NCBI GenBank assembly: GCA_910574475.1
Contig: CAJTAT010000014.1
Span: 1 to 56,590 of the forward strand
DNA length: 56,590 bases
Direction of reading: 5' to 3'
Source: Clostridia bacterium
GTDB lineage: Bacteria > Bacillota > Clostridia > Lachnospirales > Lachnospiraceae
Position 1 is the first letter of the stretch, and every line of letters begins with the position of its first letter. Positions 32,648 to 41,170 of the stretch are shown here, piece after piece. The translations under genes were made by a program, and so were the position numbers. The notes below the pieces were generated by a model, which made no database searches, was not told the origin of the DNA, and saw nothing but the letters and a program-made list of their open reading frames with translations.

Positions 32648-33793
32648 ATGGTGGAGAGATATTTTGGTTACAGAGAGTTTGCCAGGATAGCTGGTATTTC
32701 CCCTCAGAGGTTATCAGAGCTGATTAAACAGGGCATTGTTCGTACCAATGAGGGCGGTATGGTTCCGGAGAGTGAGATTGGCTACTTTATACGGGAGAGG
32801 CTGGGGAAGGAGCTTGCAAGTTCCGGCCATTCGTATCTTTATCTTTCAGTTGGAAAGTCTGACGAGAAGCTGGAGGCTCTGCGTAAGGAGTATGAGGAGG
32901 AGCTTGCAAAGAAGAGCAGTTCTGCCGTGGAGATATCTTCTATTGCAGATCTTGTGGATAGTCTGAGGCAGAATGTTTTTGAGAATGAGGTGGATGACGC
33001 CACGGTAAATATTACGATTATACGCTATAAGAAGAGGTTGCTTAAGGAGCTGGTAAAGCGGACTCAGGATGCGGCATTCAGATGCATCAATAAGTATGCT
33101 GATACGAAGGAGATTGGTGCCATTCCGCTGGTCAGCATCTATGAGCTGTTGATGTATGATAAGCTGTACAGTGGTGGAGATGAAGAGGAGTATCGAAAGG
33201 CATTATCAAGTGTAGTGTCATGTGAAGGCTCCACGACAATAAGCGGAAGAGGGGTAAGCTCTGCTCCTCTTGTAACTATGGACGCATCTTTCAAGTCTAT
33301 TGTTGTAAGTTTGAATCTGATTGATGAAGGCAGGAACCCCCTTGTATTGAGGAGTGACTGGAATCCGGAGGCGGTGCAGGCTATCAATGCAATGCAGGCA
33401 GATGACGGAGGGATACCGTCAGATCCTTTCATCAAGAAGTTTTTTGCTCTGCCTTTGAGGACATGTACAACCGCAAAGAGGAGGGAAGAAGGCTCTGAAG
33501 CCAGAAAGATTCTGGAGGCGGTAAATAAAAAGACCTTGAGTGCTGAGCGGGCGGCTAAGGTAGTGTCTATCAGTCACAATGGATTTTATAACATTGTAAA
33601 TATCACAAAAGATTCATCCAGAGATGAGCTAATTGCTCTGGCAGGTGATATCACCCAGGGGTACTACAAGGAGATCCAGTTGACTGGCACTGAGGAGGCG
33701 ATTGGAGAGTGTTTCCCAGATTTTTTATCTGTGGCCTTGAGTAGTTCGCAGCAGAGCAGGAAGTCTTTGGTGCGTATAAAAATTGAAAAGTAA
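32648..33793 (+). CDS. MerR-type HTH protein with long C-terminal domain (381 aa)
   Basis: ATG 32648 with AAAGGCAGG 8 bases upstream. N-terminal HTH (GYREFARIAGISPQRLSELI, then KQGIVRTNEGGMVPESEIGY). The next stretch, SYLYLSVGKSDEKLEALRKE, is reminiscent of an IS607-type serine recombinase N-terminus but lacks the catalytic R-V-S pattern. The remaining 280 residues are not recognised. The gene lies directly after the 42-bp array, so its product is the natural candidate to bind the array (inference). GGGGTACT at 33658. A terminator follows. Confidence 0.6.
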   Translation: MVERYFGYREFARIAGISPQRLSELIKQGIVRTNEGGMVPESEIGYFIRERLGKELASSGHSYLYLSVGKSDEKLEALRKEYEEELAKKSSSAVEISSIADLVDSLRQNVFENEVDDATVNITIIRYKKRLLKELVKRTQDAAFRCINKYADTKEIGAIPLVSIYELLMYDKLYSGGDEEEYRKALSSVVSCEGSTTISGRGVSSAPLVTMDASFKSIVVSLNLIDEGRNPLVLRSDWNPEAVQAINAMQADDGGIPSDPFIKKFFALPLRTCTTAKRREEGSEARKILEAVNKKTLSAERAAKVVSISHNGFYNIVNITKDSSRDELIALAGDITQGYYKEIQLTGTEEAIGECFPDFLSVALSSSQQSRKSLVRIKIEK

Positions 33794-33802
33794 GTTTTCG
33801 TG

Positions 33803-33841
33803 AAAGGCTCTATGTCCGTTGGTGATGTGGAGCCTTTCTTA
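33803..33841 (+). terminator. Terminator
   Basis: AAAGGCTC/GAGCCTTT with a 19-base loop and CTTAT behind it. Confidence 0.65.
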
Positions 33842-34170
33842 TGTCCAAAAATAAAAATATTTCTGGTGATTTGATTTTGAAAGTTGGATTTGTGAAAAGT
33901 ATTTTGATATTGTCCGTAGGTTTGGAGCTTGGGTCAGCTTTGATGGTTATGGGGTACTGATAAGGCTTTTTCATCTTTGAGTTTGATGAATTTCTTTTGA
34001 ATACGATTCTATATTGATTGTCTGAATTGATTGGATTTGAGACGGCTTTCCGTCACTTGGAGCGACATGGCTTTGAAAATCGTCAATTTTCTCGTCAATT
34101 CCCGTAGCTGTGAAAAAATATAGAGCGATAATTTGATGGAAAAATTTTTATTTTTAGGAGGGTTAAGATT
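33842..34170 (+). other. Gene-free gap
   Basis: Contains GGGGTACT near 33950, a small GACGG-CTTT-CCGTC hairpin near 34041 and two direct CGTCAATT words near 34081-34100. No gene or clear promoter. Ends with the ribosome site AGGAGGG for the next gene. Confidence 0.4.
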
Positions 34171-35181
34171 GTGAATACTTTTTTTAAAATGCTTAAGACG
34201 ATTGAAGAGTTAAGCTCAGAAGAGGTGTTGTCCAAGGATAAGGATTTGATTCTAAGAAAGCTGATCGCTTTTGTAGAAAGCGGAGTATGCACCGATTCTC
34301 AAATTGAAAAGTTCATAATGAAAAATTTCCGCTTGTCTTCAGTGAAGATTACGGAGGAGTGGAATAAAATTCATTTTGATCGTGAGAAGAATACAAATAC
34401 GTTCAGAGGACAGGTATCTTTGTGCAGCCGTTATCTTAGTTCTTTGTTTGGGGTATCGCCAGATGGTTTGTTTGAAGCATTTCTTGGCGAGGGTGTTGAT
34501 ATACTTCGAAGAATTTCTGATATTTTGGATGCTTACAGTATTGGAAATGATAACTTTGCAAAGAGATTTCCTATTATCGTTCAGGGAGGCTTTCTACCTG
34601 CTGATGCAAAGACGGAATCCACCTACAGGTTGGAGGAATGCCTTAAGGAGATTCAGCTTTTAAAGTCGTTAGACAACAGCAATATTGAAGCTTTGATTTC
34701 AGAAGTTGACAGGGATAAATTGATTTACATTTTGCAGTCTGTACGTGAGCCTTTGGTGGTTGATTTTTATGAAAAACACGAAGGCAGAGCTAAGAATGTT
34801 AAGAAGGCATCTGTTAATTTAGACAAGCTGAAGTTCTGCAGGGCTTTCGCCAAGACGAAGGTCAAGGTACTTGAGCCTGTGGAGAGCAGGAAAGTTCCCG
34901 TATCAAAGCAGGAGCCAGGGGTACTTAAGACGCCGGAGGATTCCAAACCTTATAAGCTGGGACTGTCAGATGAGCTGATGAAAGTGCTGACAGATTATGT
35001 AGCCGGCTATGATGCTTTGCCTGTTGAAAAGAAGAACGAGGCGTTCTCTGAATCCACAGATAGCTCTGTAAACCTTAGTCGAAACTTTTTGAAGATATTG
35101 ACTGCCGATGGTTTCCGTCAGTATCTTCAGAGGCTTAATCCTTTTGATTTGGCAAGTGAGCTTGAGAACTACAAAGCGTGA
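34171..35181 (+). CDS. Hypothetical protein (336 aa)
   Basis: GTG start with AGGAGGG upstream. Helical, soluble, no family recognised. The N-terminal two thirds may be one all-alpha domain; a Lys-rich linker (SRKVPVSKQEPGVLKTPEDS) joins a C-terminal helical domain. The stop overlaps a GTG of the HD-GYP gene. GGGGTATC near 34449 and GGGGTACT near 34918. Confidence 0.6.
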   Translation: MNTFFKMLKTIEELSSEEVLSKDKDLILRKLIAFVESGVCTDSQIEKFIMKNFRLSSVKITEEWNKIHFDREKNTNTFRGQVSLCSRYLSSLFGVSPDGLFEAFLGEGVDILRRISDILDAYSIGNDNFAKRFPIIVQGGFLPADAKTESTYRLEECLKEIQLLKSLDNSNIEALISEVDRDKLIYILQSVREPLVVDFYEKHEGRAKNVKKASVNLDKLKFCRAFAKTKVKVLEPVESRKVPVSKQEPGVLKTPEDSKPYKLGLSDELMKVLTDYVAGYDALPVEKKNEAFSESTDSSVNLSRNFLKILTADGFRQYLQRLNPFDLASELENYKA

Positions 35182-35195
35182 GAGGAGAGTTTTTT

Positions 35196-36272
35196 ATGAG
35201 TTTGAAAAGGTATAAGGTGACTGGAGTGACAGCTCCAGTCGGCTCCTGGCTATCAAAATCAGTATATGATGCCAGGGGTGAGCTGTTGGCTGAGGCTGGC
35301 TCTACGGTAAATGGGGTATTATTGGAGAGGCTTAGGCACATTGAAGAGCTTGAGGTTTTCGTGGACGTAAAAGACAATATCGAAGAGCCTAAAGCTTTCG
35401 GTCATAAGGATTTCGTGTTGGAGGAGAGTATCAGGGAGCGAGTTGTCGATAGTGTAAAGTACATCTATTCTGGGATATCCAATTCAGAGGTTGCTTATGA
35501 ATCCAGCAGGATCGCAGATACCATATGTGAAGTGATTGGTGATGCGGATGGCGGTTTTAATATAGAGAATCTTCGCCAATATGACGAGTATACTTATCGA
35601 CATTCCGTAGATGTCGCTTTGATGGGTGCTTTCTTAGCAAAAGCTCTGGAACTGCCGGAGCAGGTGGTAAAAGAAGTGGCTCTAGCTGGTATAATACATG
35701 ACTTGGGTAAGACAAGAATACCTTTAGAAATCCTTAATAAACAGGGTAAACTCACAGATGAAGAGTTTGAGATAATGAAGAGCCATTCTTTATATAGTTA
35801 TGAGATTATCAAAGACGAAAAGAGCATATCTGACGCAGTCAAATATGGGGTACTGACTCATCACGAAATTTATTCAGGCGGGGGCTATGTTCTGGGTTTA
35901 TCAAGGAGGGCGATACCAGCTTATGGCAGATTGATTGCTATTGCGGATTATTTTGATGCTTTGGTGACTGACCGTCCATATCGTGCTGGGATGTCAGCTT
36001 ACGAAGCAGTGAGCATAATGAAAGATGATGCAGGACATTTTGATTCATTTTTACTTTCTGGGTTTATCTCTTTCTTAGTGCTTTATCCTGTCGGTACATG
36101 CTTAGTTTTATCAGATGGTAGCACTTGCGTAGTTACAGGTCAAGTTGAAGGATTTCCCTATCGTCCTTATATGAGGAATGTAAGTACAGGCGAGGCAATT
36201 GATTTAGTACATGATTTGCAAATGAGGGGTATTAAGATTCAGTCAGTTTTACAGGAGCAGGCTTGGGGGTGA
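35196..36272 (+). CDS. HD-GYP domain phosphohydrolase (358 aa)
   Basis: ATG 35196 with GAGGAGAG upstream. HD-GYP layout: H136 (YRHSVDVALMG), H168-D169 (IIHDLGKTRIP), H197 (MKSHSLYSYEI), H222-H223-E224 and ADYFDALVTDRPYR. These metal ligands are those of cyclic-di-GMP phosphodiesterases. The signature loop reads G-G-G-Y-V rather than the usual G-x-G-Y-P, so substrate or activity may differ. No membrane or sensor domain is visible; the N-terminal 80 residues resemble the DUF3391-like part often found before HD-GYP. Unusual cargo for a conjugative element. Confidence 0.85.
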   Translation: MSLKRYKVTGVTAPVGSWLSKSVYDARGELLAEAGSTVNGVLLERLRHIEELEVFVDVKDNIEEPKAFGHKDFVLEESIRERVVDSVKYIYSGISNSEVAYESSRIADTICEVIGDADGGFNIENLRQYDEYTYRHSVDVALMGAFLAKALELPEQVVKEVALAGIIHDLGKTRIPLEILNKQGKLTDEEFEIMKSHSLYSYEIIKDEKSISDAVKYGVLTHHEIYSGGGYVLGLSRRAIPAYGRLIAIADYFDALVTDRPYRAGMSAYEAVSIMKDDAGHFDSFLLSGFISFLVLYPVGTCLVLSDGSTCVVTGQVEGFPYRPYMRNVSTGEAIDLVHDLQMRGIKIQSVLQEQAWG

Positions 36273-36276
36273 TTTT

Positions 36277-37023
36277 TTGGCAGTTGAAAGAATTGAACAA
36301 TATAGGCAGAAGAACGATGAAGATATTTTAAAAGTGTGGATAAAACCTTCAAAGGCTTTTCCAAAAGGCGGGTATTTTTATGCTGATTTCTGGGCTATTG
36401 AATTAGTTCAAAGATATAGTTGGCATTTAAGCAAGGATAAAGTAAATACTTATATACGTACTTGTATAGGAGATAATAAAAATTATAATTATCATGTTCT
36501 ATTCGCAAATGAAGTCCTTGGATTTTTCCCAGCTTGTATAGATCATAGAGATGGTGTCGATATTGATAATATTGATAGAAATTTGAATGTTGTTTCCCAA
36601 CAACAGAATATTAGAAATAGAACCTCAAAAGGTTATGCGTTTTATAAAATGTATAACTATTTTATGGTTAAGGTTGTATTAAATTATCAAGAAATCCATG
36701 CTGGTGTTTGTAAATCAGAAATTGAGGCTCTTATAAAGGTAAATGAGTTAAGAAAGAAGTATTATTTAGATTATGATTATGATTTCCTACTTGACCGTCG
36801 AGGTGAATTGGATATCTTAGATCTTGAACGAACAGGACAGATTTCAGCAGATGAGGCTACCTATCGTCATGTTATACGCTATGCAAGTAATGCTTGGTAT
36901 TACTACAGATATGGTTTACAAGACTATTTTAGACAGAATGGTATCCCGATTCCAGAGTATTCTCTTGATACGGAAGGGTTTATGGTGGATAAAGTGACTG
37001 GTAAGCGTCTTTGCCCTCTTTAA
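36277..37023 (+). CDS. HNH endonuclease (homing type), 248 aa
   Basis: TTG 36277 with GGGGGTGA upstream. HNH_3 pattern: L-F-A-N-E-V-L-G-F, then CIDHRDGVDIDNIDRNLNVV followed by SQQQNIRNR (D-H, N-x-x-x-N-L, Q-N), as in free-standing homing endonucleases. More AT-rich than its neighbours and without GGGGTA, suggesting later insertion next to the HD-GYP gene. No intron is visible around it. Confidence 0.8.
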   Translation: MAVERIEQYRQKNDEDILKVWIKPSKAFPKGGYFYADFWAIELVQRYSWHLSKDKVNTYIRTCIGDNKNYNYHVLFANEVLGFFPACIDHRDGVDIDNIDRNLNVVSQQQNIRNRTSKGYAFYKMYNYFMVKVVLNYQEIHAGVCKSEIEALIKVNELRKKYYLDYDYDFLLDRRGELDILDLERTGQISADEATYRHVIRYASNAWYYYRYGLQDYFRQNGIPIPEYSLDTEGFMVDKVTGKRLCPL

Positions 37024-37536
37024 AGTATTACTCTGGGTACTTAAAAAAGAACCGCATTATAATAGAAGCAACGCAATCTATACGGGCATTTGGCTTTGGG
37101 CTGGATGTCCTTTTTTATTGTGGATTGGTGGGTTTTATAGCATTAGTGACAATTTCTGGCGTGAAACTTTGTTACTAACTGACTATTCACTTATCTGGCA
37201 TACAGAGTTAACATCACGACACGCAGGAAGTCGTTAAACCACAGGATTTATGTCGGAACTGCGTATTTGCTCCATTTAGTCTTTTAGGGAGCTTTGTGGC
37301 GGATAGCTCGGCTTGCTTTCAAAAAAGCCGACACGGGGCGTTCTGGGCGTTCGGTATTTTGGGACTGGCTCTGGAAAATCCCAGCTTTGGCTGATGTCGT
37401 ATAATGGGTATTTTTCGACCTTTCCTTTATTTTCGGGCTTTATGGAGTGGGGTATTATCCAAAGCCTAAAAATACGAACATTTTGGCCGTTTTATACGAC
37501 TTCTGGGGATTTGTTGAAGGGAGGAGGTGAGTCGGT
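37024..37536 (+). ncRNA. Structured intergenic region, relative of 5437-5668
   Basis: No canonical gene. GTCGTATAA (37396-37404) pairs with TTATACGAC (37492-37500); inside, GTATTTTT (37408-37415) pairs with AAAAATAC (37468-37475), and GGCTTT..GGA (37436-37446) pairs with TCCAAAGCC (37458-37466). GGGGTATT is in the terminal loop. The right part (37468-37503) aligns with 5634-5668 (both AAAAATACGA, then TTTT, then ACGACTTC), and GCTCCATTTAG occurs at 37269 and 5481. Lies 200 bases before the tyrosine recombinase gene. Could be a structured RNA or a recombinase site. Confidence 0.5.
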
Positions 37537-37728
37537 ATTCAAGAGTTATATAAGGGTTTTGAGATTAAGACTGTGTGGGATAGGGGAGAGCTGGGCTACA
37601 GATTTTGTATTTATGATGAGTGTGGAAACAAGGTGTCAAGCAGTTCCAGGGTATATTTTTACGAGAAAAGTGCATTAGAGGCAGCACGTGAAGATGCAGA
37701 TGAAATTATAAGGGAGGTGAATTCGTGA
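37537..37728 (+). CDS. Small protein with apparent ATT start (63 aa)
   Basis: Frame IQELYKGFEIKTVWDRGELG, then YRFCIYDECGNKVSS and FYEKSALEAAREDADEII. The pattern 'Y-K-G-F-x-I, Y-D-x-x-G-N, Y-F-Y-E-x-x-A-L-x-A-A' is one I recall from small proteins next to integrases. No ATG, GTG or TTG exists in frame after the upstream stop; AGGAGG stands 9 bases before ATT 37537. Either ATT is used or the start is damaged. It overlaps the recombinase start. The longer ORF 37313-37678 in another frame is a shadow. Confidence 0.5.
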   Translation: MQELYKGFEIKTVWDRGELGYRFCIYDECGNKVSSSSRVYFYEKSALEAAREDADEIIREVNS

Positions 37729-38309
37729 ATAAGAAATGCTTAGCCTTAACCGAAGAGCAGTACTGCCAGAGTATTGCCTTACTGCGTAATGGCTTTTTTT
37801 TGGGTGATACAAGGATAAAGCCCAATGAGCGTATTGCTACAATCGCAGTTGTCCAGGCGTCATTAGGTCTGCGGCTGGGAGATGTCCTGCGTCTTAAGTT
37901 ATCCTCTTTTGTCAAGGACGGCAATCGCTGGCGGTTGGACTTCAAAGAGCAGAAGACTGATAAGAGCCGTGAGTTTACTGTGCCAGTTGAGGTGTATTCC
38001 TTTATCCAGGACTATGCGGTGAACAGGTGTATCAGCCGTGATGCAAAGCTGTTTGATATTACTGAGCGTCAGGTGGAACGGCATCTCAACAAAGTATTTA
38101 TTAAGATGGATCTGCCTGTGCATCAGTATGGCAGTCACAGTCTAAGAAAATTCTTTGCTACGAGAGTGTACTTAGATAATGAGATGAATATTGAGCTTGT
38201 AAGGGTCTTGCTCCAGCATTCATCAGTGCAGATAACGCAGCGGTATTTGAGTATCTCTCAGAAAACTGTAGAAGATGCTCTGACAAAAACAGCCGCACAT
38301 GTGATTTAA
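37725..38309 (+). CDS. Short tyrosine recombinase (194 aa)
   Basis: GTG 37725 with AGGGAGG upstream. Catalytic-domain-only integrase: R50 (SLGLRLGDVL), a probable beta-strand Lys near 77, H138-x-x-R141 (GSHSLRKFFATRV), H165 (LLQHSS) and Y174 (ITQRYLSIS). The usual N-terminal arm- and core-binding domains are missing or minimal. Such short forms act as resolvases or inversion enzymes rather than classical integrases. The structured repeat just upstream is a candidate site. Confidence 0.85.
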   Translation: MNKKCLALTEEQYCQSIALLRNGFFLGDTRIKPNERIATIAVVQASLGLRLGDVLRLKLSSFVKDGNRWRLDFKEQKTDKSREFTVPVEVYSFIQDYAVNRCISRDAKLFDITERQVERHLNKVFIKMDLPVHQYGSHSLRKFFATRVYLDNEMNIELVRVLLQHSSVQITQRYLSISQKTVEDALTKTAAHVI

Positions 38310-38323
38310 GAAGGGATGGATAT

Positions 38324-38692
38324 ATGAGTACAGTTTTAGACGATTATTATAATGAAAAAAAGAAAGAGTTTTTTATTGAGATTGATAATGGCGATCATGG
38401 CGGAGTCTTTTTCTATAAGATGATTTTTAAAGAGAAAGTCACACGCCGAGCCTTTTTAGATGCTATGGAAGAGGCAAAGGAGCCGCAGAATCGTTATGCA
38501 TCTCTATATAACGAGGCATTTAGAGAAAAACATCATATTAAGAGTTTTGAGGAAATCCATGTTGATTTCCAGGATATGCTGGAAGAGGAATATTGGGAAA
38601 TTAGCTATGATCCAGAGACTGGTAAATATCAAGCTAGGTTAATGTCTGAAGAAGATTGGGATGATACGGAAGAAGAGGTTGAGGATGTATAG
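38324..38692 (+). CDS. Acidic hypothetical protein (122 aa)
   Basis: ATG 38324 with GAAGGGAT upstream. Acidic throughout with D/E tail (EEDWDDTEEEVEDV). No family recognised. Ends overlapping the next gene by 8 bases. First gene of a run of tightly packed genes to 43.8 kb. Confidence 0.6.
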   Translation: MSTVLDDYYNEKKKEFFIEIDNGDHGGVFFYKMIFKEKVTRRAFLDAMEEAKEPQNRYASLYNEAFREKHHIKSFEEIHVDFQDMLEEEYWEISYDPETGKYQARLMSEEDWDDTEEEVEDV

Positions 38693-39410
38693 GTTAGGGA
38701 ACTGGTTTTTGGAAGTATGGGGTGATGAAGTAGTCGGTAGAGGGGATTGCTATGAAAATCCCAGGTTTTCGGAGGGGCACTTTATTCATACTTCTGCTGT
38801 TTTAGAGATTAAGATAAATGAGGAAGAGAATTGGATGAAACTGTTCACCTATTCTGGCAGTTGTTATGTCTTAGATTTTGCTGATATTGCAGAATATGGT
38901 GCAGAGGGTGCAAGAAGGGCTTTTCAGAGTAAAGGTATCTCGTTTGATATTGAAAAGTGTGTGAATCTTAGAAATCAGAGAGTTGAAAAATTAATGCAAC
39001 ATTTGTCAGGGGTACTTAATCCAGGAAGTCTATATGTGAGAATGGCAGGAGGCTGGTCAGTGTGGGAAGCGTATTTTAAGGCGGCAGAAAATATGGTTGT
39101 TCCTATTGAGATCTGCAGGCATGTATCTTCTTTCTCATGTGACAGCATTCTGGTAACTGACTGGAGAAATAGGCTGTGTGACTGGAGAATCTTTCCGTAT
39201 GGTTCCAGCATAGAGCCATACTATTGGTCAGATGGTCTTGATACTGTGAGCATTGAAAATTTAGGTGGTGATTTTACATTTAAAGGCTCTCATAAAAACA
39301 TTTTGTGTAAGCAGGGAGAGATTACTGTTATGAAACACGAAGAATATGTGGGAGAAGGTCTGTTTTCTCCAGATGCAGTGAATGGAAAATGCATATTTTT
39401 GATGAAGTAG
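38685..39410 (+). CDS. Hypothetical protein (241 aa)
   Basis: ATG 38685 with AGAGGTTGAGG upstream; the longer frame from 38661 has no site. Tryptophan- and cysteine-rich soluble protein (NWFLEVWGDEVVGRGDCYEN). No recognised domain. It lies directly before the RNA ligase and may belong to the same operon. GGGGTACT near 39009. Confidence 0.55.
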   Translation: MYRLGNWFLEVWGDEVVGRGDCYENPRFSEGHFIHTSAVLEIKINEEENWMKLFTYSGSCYVLDFADIAEYGAEGARRAFQSKGISFDIEKCVNLRNQRVEKLMQHLSGVLNPGSLYVRMAGGWSVWEAYFKAAENMVVPIEICRHVSSFSCDSILVTDWRNRLCDWRIFPYGSSIEPYYWSDGLDTVSIENLGGDFTFKGSHKNILCKQGEITVMKHEEYVGEGLFSPDAVNGKCIFLMK

Positions 39411-39424
39411 AGAAGGAGATTTTT

Positions 39425-40471
39425 ATGAATACAATAGAAAAATTATACGAGAAGTTAAAAGACAATCCTTATTTTCAATATTTTTCAGTAAAGACGCAAT
39501 ATGAGAAGAGGAATGTGCCTAGAGCAGAGCTTATGGAGTATTTTGCACAGGAGAATAAAAGAATGGCTCCCTATATGTGCCCGTATGAAAATCCTTTTAT
39601 GAATATTATGAATTATGAGGACAAGATGTTTTTTATGTTCTCTAAAGATGATGAGATTGTAGTTCAAGAGAAAATTGACGGTTCAAATGCACATCTGAAT
39701 GTATCAGAAGATGAATTTCAGTGTTATGGTAATCGTTACATATTGAATGAGCATAACAATCTTCAGGGGTATTGGTTCTGGTGCAGAGATCATTTTCAGC
39801 AGGTAACAGATAAATATTTTGGTCTTGACATTTATGGAGAGTGGCTCGTACCCCACCATTGCAGCTATCCGGCAGAAAGATATGGAGAGTTTTATGTTTT
39901 TGATGTTATGGAAAACGGGAATTATTGGACGCAGGATAAGGTGGAGAAACTGGCGGTTGATTGTGGCTTTCAGTATGCCCCAGTGTTCTATAGGGGAACT
40001 TTTGAGTCATGGAAACATTTAATGTCATTTGTTGGCATGACAGGACTTGGCGGTGAAAAAGGCGAGGGGATTGTAGTAAAGAATCAGACGACTATCAATT
40101 CTGCAAAGAAACAGTTCTATATCAAGATTGTTGATGAAGAATTTCAGGAAACAAATAAGTCAAGAAAAGAGATAAAAACAGTTGATATGGATAAGGTACT
40201 GGAGCTGGAGAGGCAGATTTACCTAGCGGAGAGTATTGTTACAGTGCCAAGAGTTAGAAAGATTCTTTTGAAATTGGTTGATTCAAAAGAATTGCCATCT
40301 TCATGGGATGTGCTAACAGATACGGAGATTAAAAAAATTGTTAAGCCGTATGTGTATAAGGATTGTATGAAAGAAGAACAGGATATTGTTGCTGAGATTG
40401 GCAGACGTTTTGGTAAATATTGTGATGAGCTTACTCTACAGGCAATTCGTAAGTTAAAAGAGGAGGCGTGA
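39425..40471 (+). CDS. RNA ligase, T4 Rnl2 family (348 aa)
   Basis: ATG 39425 with AAGGAGA upstream. Covalent nucleotidyltransferase motifs: motif I EKIDGSN with adenylated Lys about 83, motif IIIa-like DIYGEW with Glu about 139, motif IV EGIVVK (214-219) and motif V FYIKI (Lys about 234). The C-terminal helical domain fits Rnl2-like enzymes, which seal nicked double-stranded RNA or tRNA. Phages and large elements use them to repair tRNA cut by host defence nucleases; that role here is inference. GGGGTATT near 39767. Overlaps the phosphoesterase region downstream. Confidence 0.85.
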   Translation: MNTIEKLYEKLKDNPYFQYFSVKTQYEKRNVPRAELMEYFAQENKRMAPYMCPYENPFMNIMNYEDKMFFMFSKDDEIVVQEKIDGSNAHLNVSEDEFQCYGNRYILNEHNNLQGYWFWCRDHFQQVTDKYFGLDIYGEWLVPHHCSYPAERYGEFYVFDVMENGNYWTQDKVEKLAVDCGFQYAPVFYRGTFESWKHLMSFVGMTGLGGEKGEGIVVKNQTTINSAKKQFYIKIVDEEFQETNKSRKEIKTVDMDKVLELERQIYLAESIVTVPRVRKILLKLVDSKELPSSWDVLTDTEIKKIVKPYVYKDCMKEEQDIVAEIGRRFGKYCDELTLQAIRKLKEEA

Positions 40472-40473
40472 GT

Positions 40474-41037
40474 GTGAACTTATATATTGCAGATTTACAC
40501 TTTGGCCACAGGGGTATTATCAGATTTGATCATCGGCCTTTTATGGATGTAGCTGATATGGACAGATGCCTTATTAAGCTGTGGAATAGCCGAGTATCTT
40601 CAAATGATGATGTTTATGTGCTTGGTGATTTTGCATATAAAAATCGTAAGCCGGAAGAATGGTATTTACGCCAGCTCAGGGGTACTAAGCATCTGATAAT
40701 TGGGAATCACGATCAGCCTTTGCTAAACAACAATAAGGCGATGAGTTACTTTGAAACTGTGGATCAAAGGTTGCTTGTAAGCGATAAAGATGAGCATGTC
40801 TGTTTATGTCATTATCCTATGGCAAGCTGGCAAGGCCTTAGTAAAGGGTACTGGCACATCTATGGTCATATCCACATGGGTAAGTGGGAAGAATCTATTC
40901 CCCAGTCTGAAAAAGCCTTAAATGCATCGGCTTGTATCAATGGCTATACGCCGTCTAGCTTACAGGAGTTAATAAGAAATAATGCGAGGTGGAAAGATGG
41001 TTTTAGTAGAATGTTTATTTCAGATAGAAAAATGTAA
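40474..41037 (+). CDS. Metallophosphoesterase (187 aa)
   Basis: GTG 40474 with AGGAGG 9 bases upstream. Calcineurin-like motifs in order: D-L-H-F-G-H (residues about 7-12), V-L-G-D-F, I-G-N-H-D, L-C-H-Y-P and Y-G-H-I-H. It follows the RNA ligase by two bases. Small prophage-type phosphoesterases of this kind may act on nucleotides or RNA ends; pairing with the ligase suggests RNA end processing (inference). GGGGTATT near 40510 and GGGGTACT near 40680. Confidence 0.85.
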   Translation: MNLYIADLHFGHRGIIRFDHRPFMDVADMDRCLIKLWNSRVSSNDDVYVLGDFAYKNRKPEEWYLRQLRGTKHLIIGNHDQPLLNNNKAMSYFETVDQRLLVSDKDEHVCLCHYPMASWQGLSKGYWHIYGHIHMGKWEESIPQSEKALNASACINGYTPSSLQELIRNNARWKDGFSRMFISDRKM

Positions 41038-41128
41038 TGATATGACGGCTATGTCAAATGGAGTATATGATTTCTGGTCAGTAGATGAAAAGGGGACTTA
41101 TTACTTCTTTTCACGTGGTACTAAGTAA
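40997..41128 (+). CDS. Short ORF (43 aa) in frame with the next ORF
   Basis: ATG 40997 after GAGGTGGAAAG, overlapping the end of the phosphoesterase gene. Product MVLVECLFQIEKCNDMTAMS, then DFWSVDEKGTYYFFSRGTK, ended by TAA at 41126. The same frame then runs open into the 41171-41416 ORF, so both may be halves of one gene interrupted by a nonsense codon. Confidence 0.45.
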   Translation: MVLVECLFQIEKCNDMTAMSNGVYDFWSVDEKGTYYFFSRGTK

Positions 41129-41170
41129 GAGATTCTTTATGCTGCATATTGGGTATTATGTTGCCCATGT

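Noticed and set aside
32648..33793. IS607-type serine recombinase
   Set aside because: The MerR-like start followed by YLYLSVGKS is suggestive, but the catalytic serine context and the following conserved Arg motifs are missing.
36984..37237. Frame with Trp-rich hydrophobic segment after the HNH gene
   Set aside because: No usable start codon or ribosome site and it overlaps the HNH gene end; judged chance.
37313..37678. 121-codon ORF before the tyrosine recombinase
   Set aside because: It crosses the structured repeats, and a better coding frame (37537-37728) overlaps its end.
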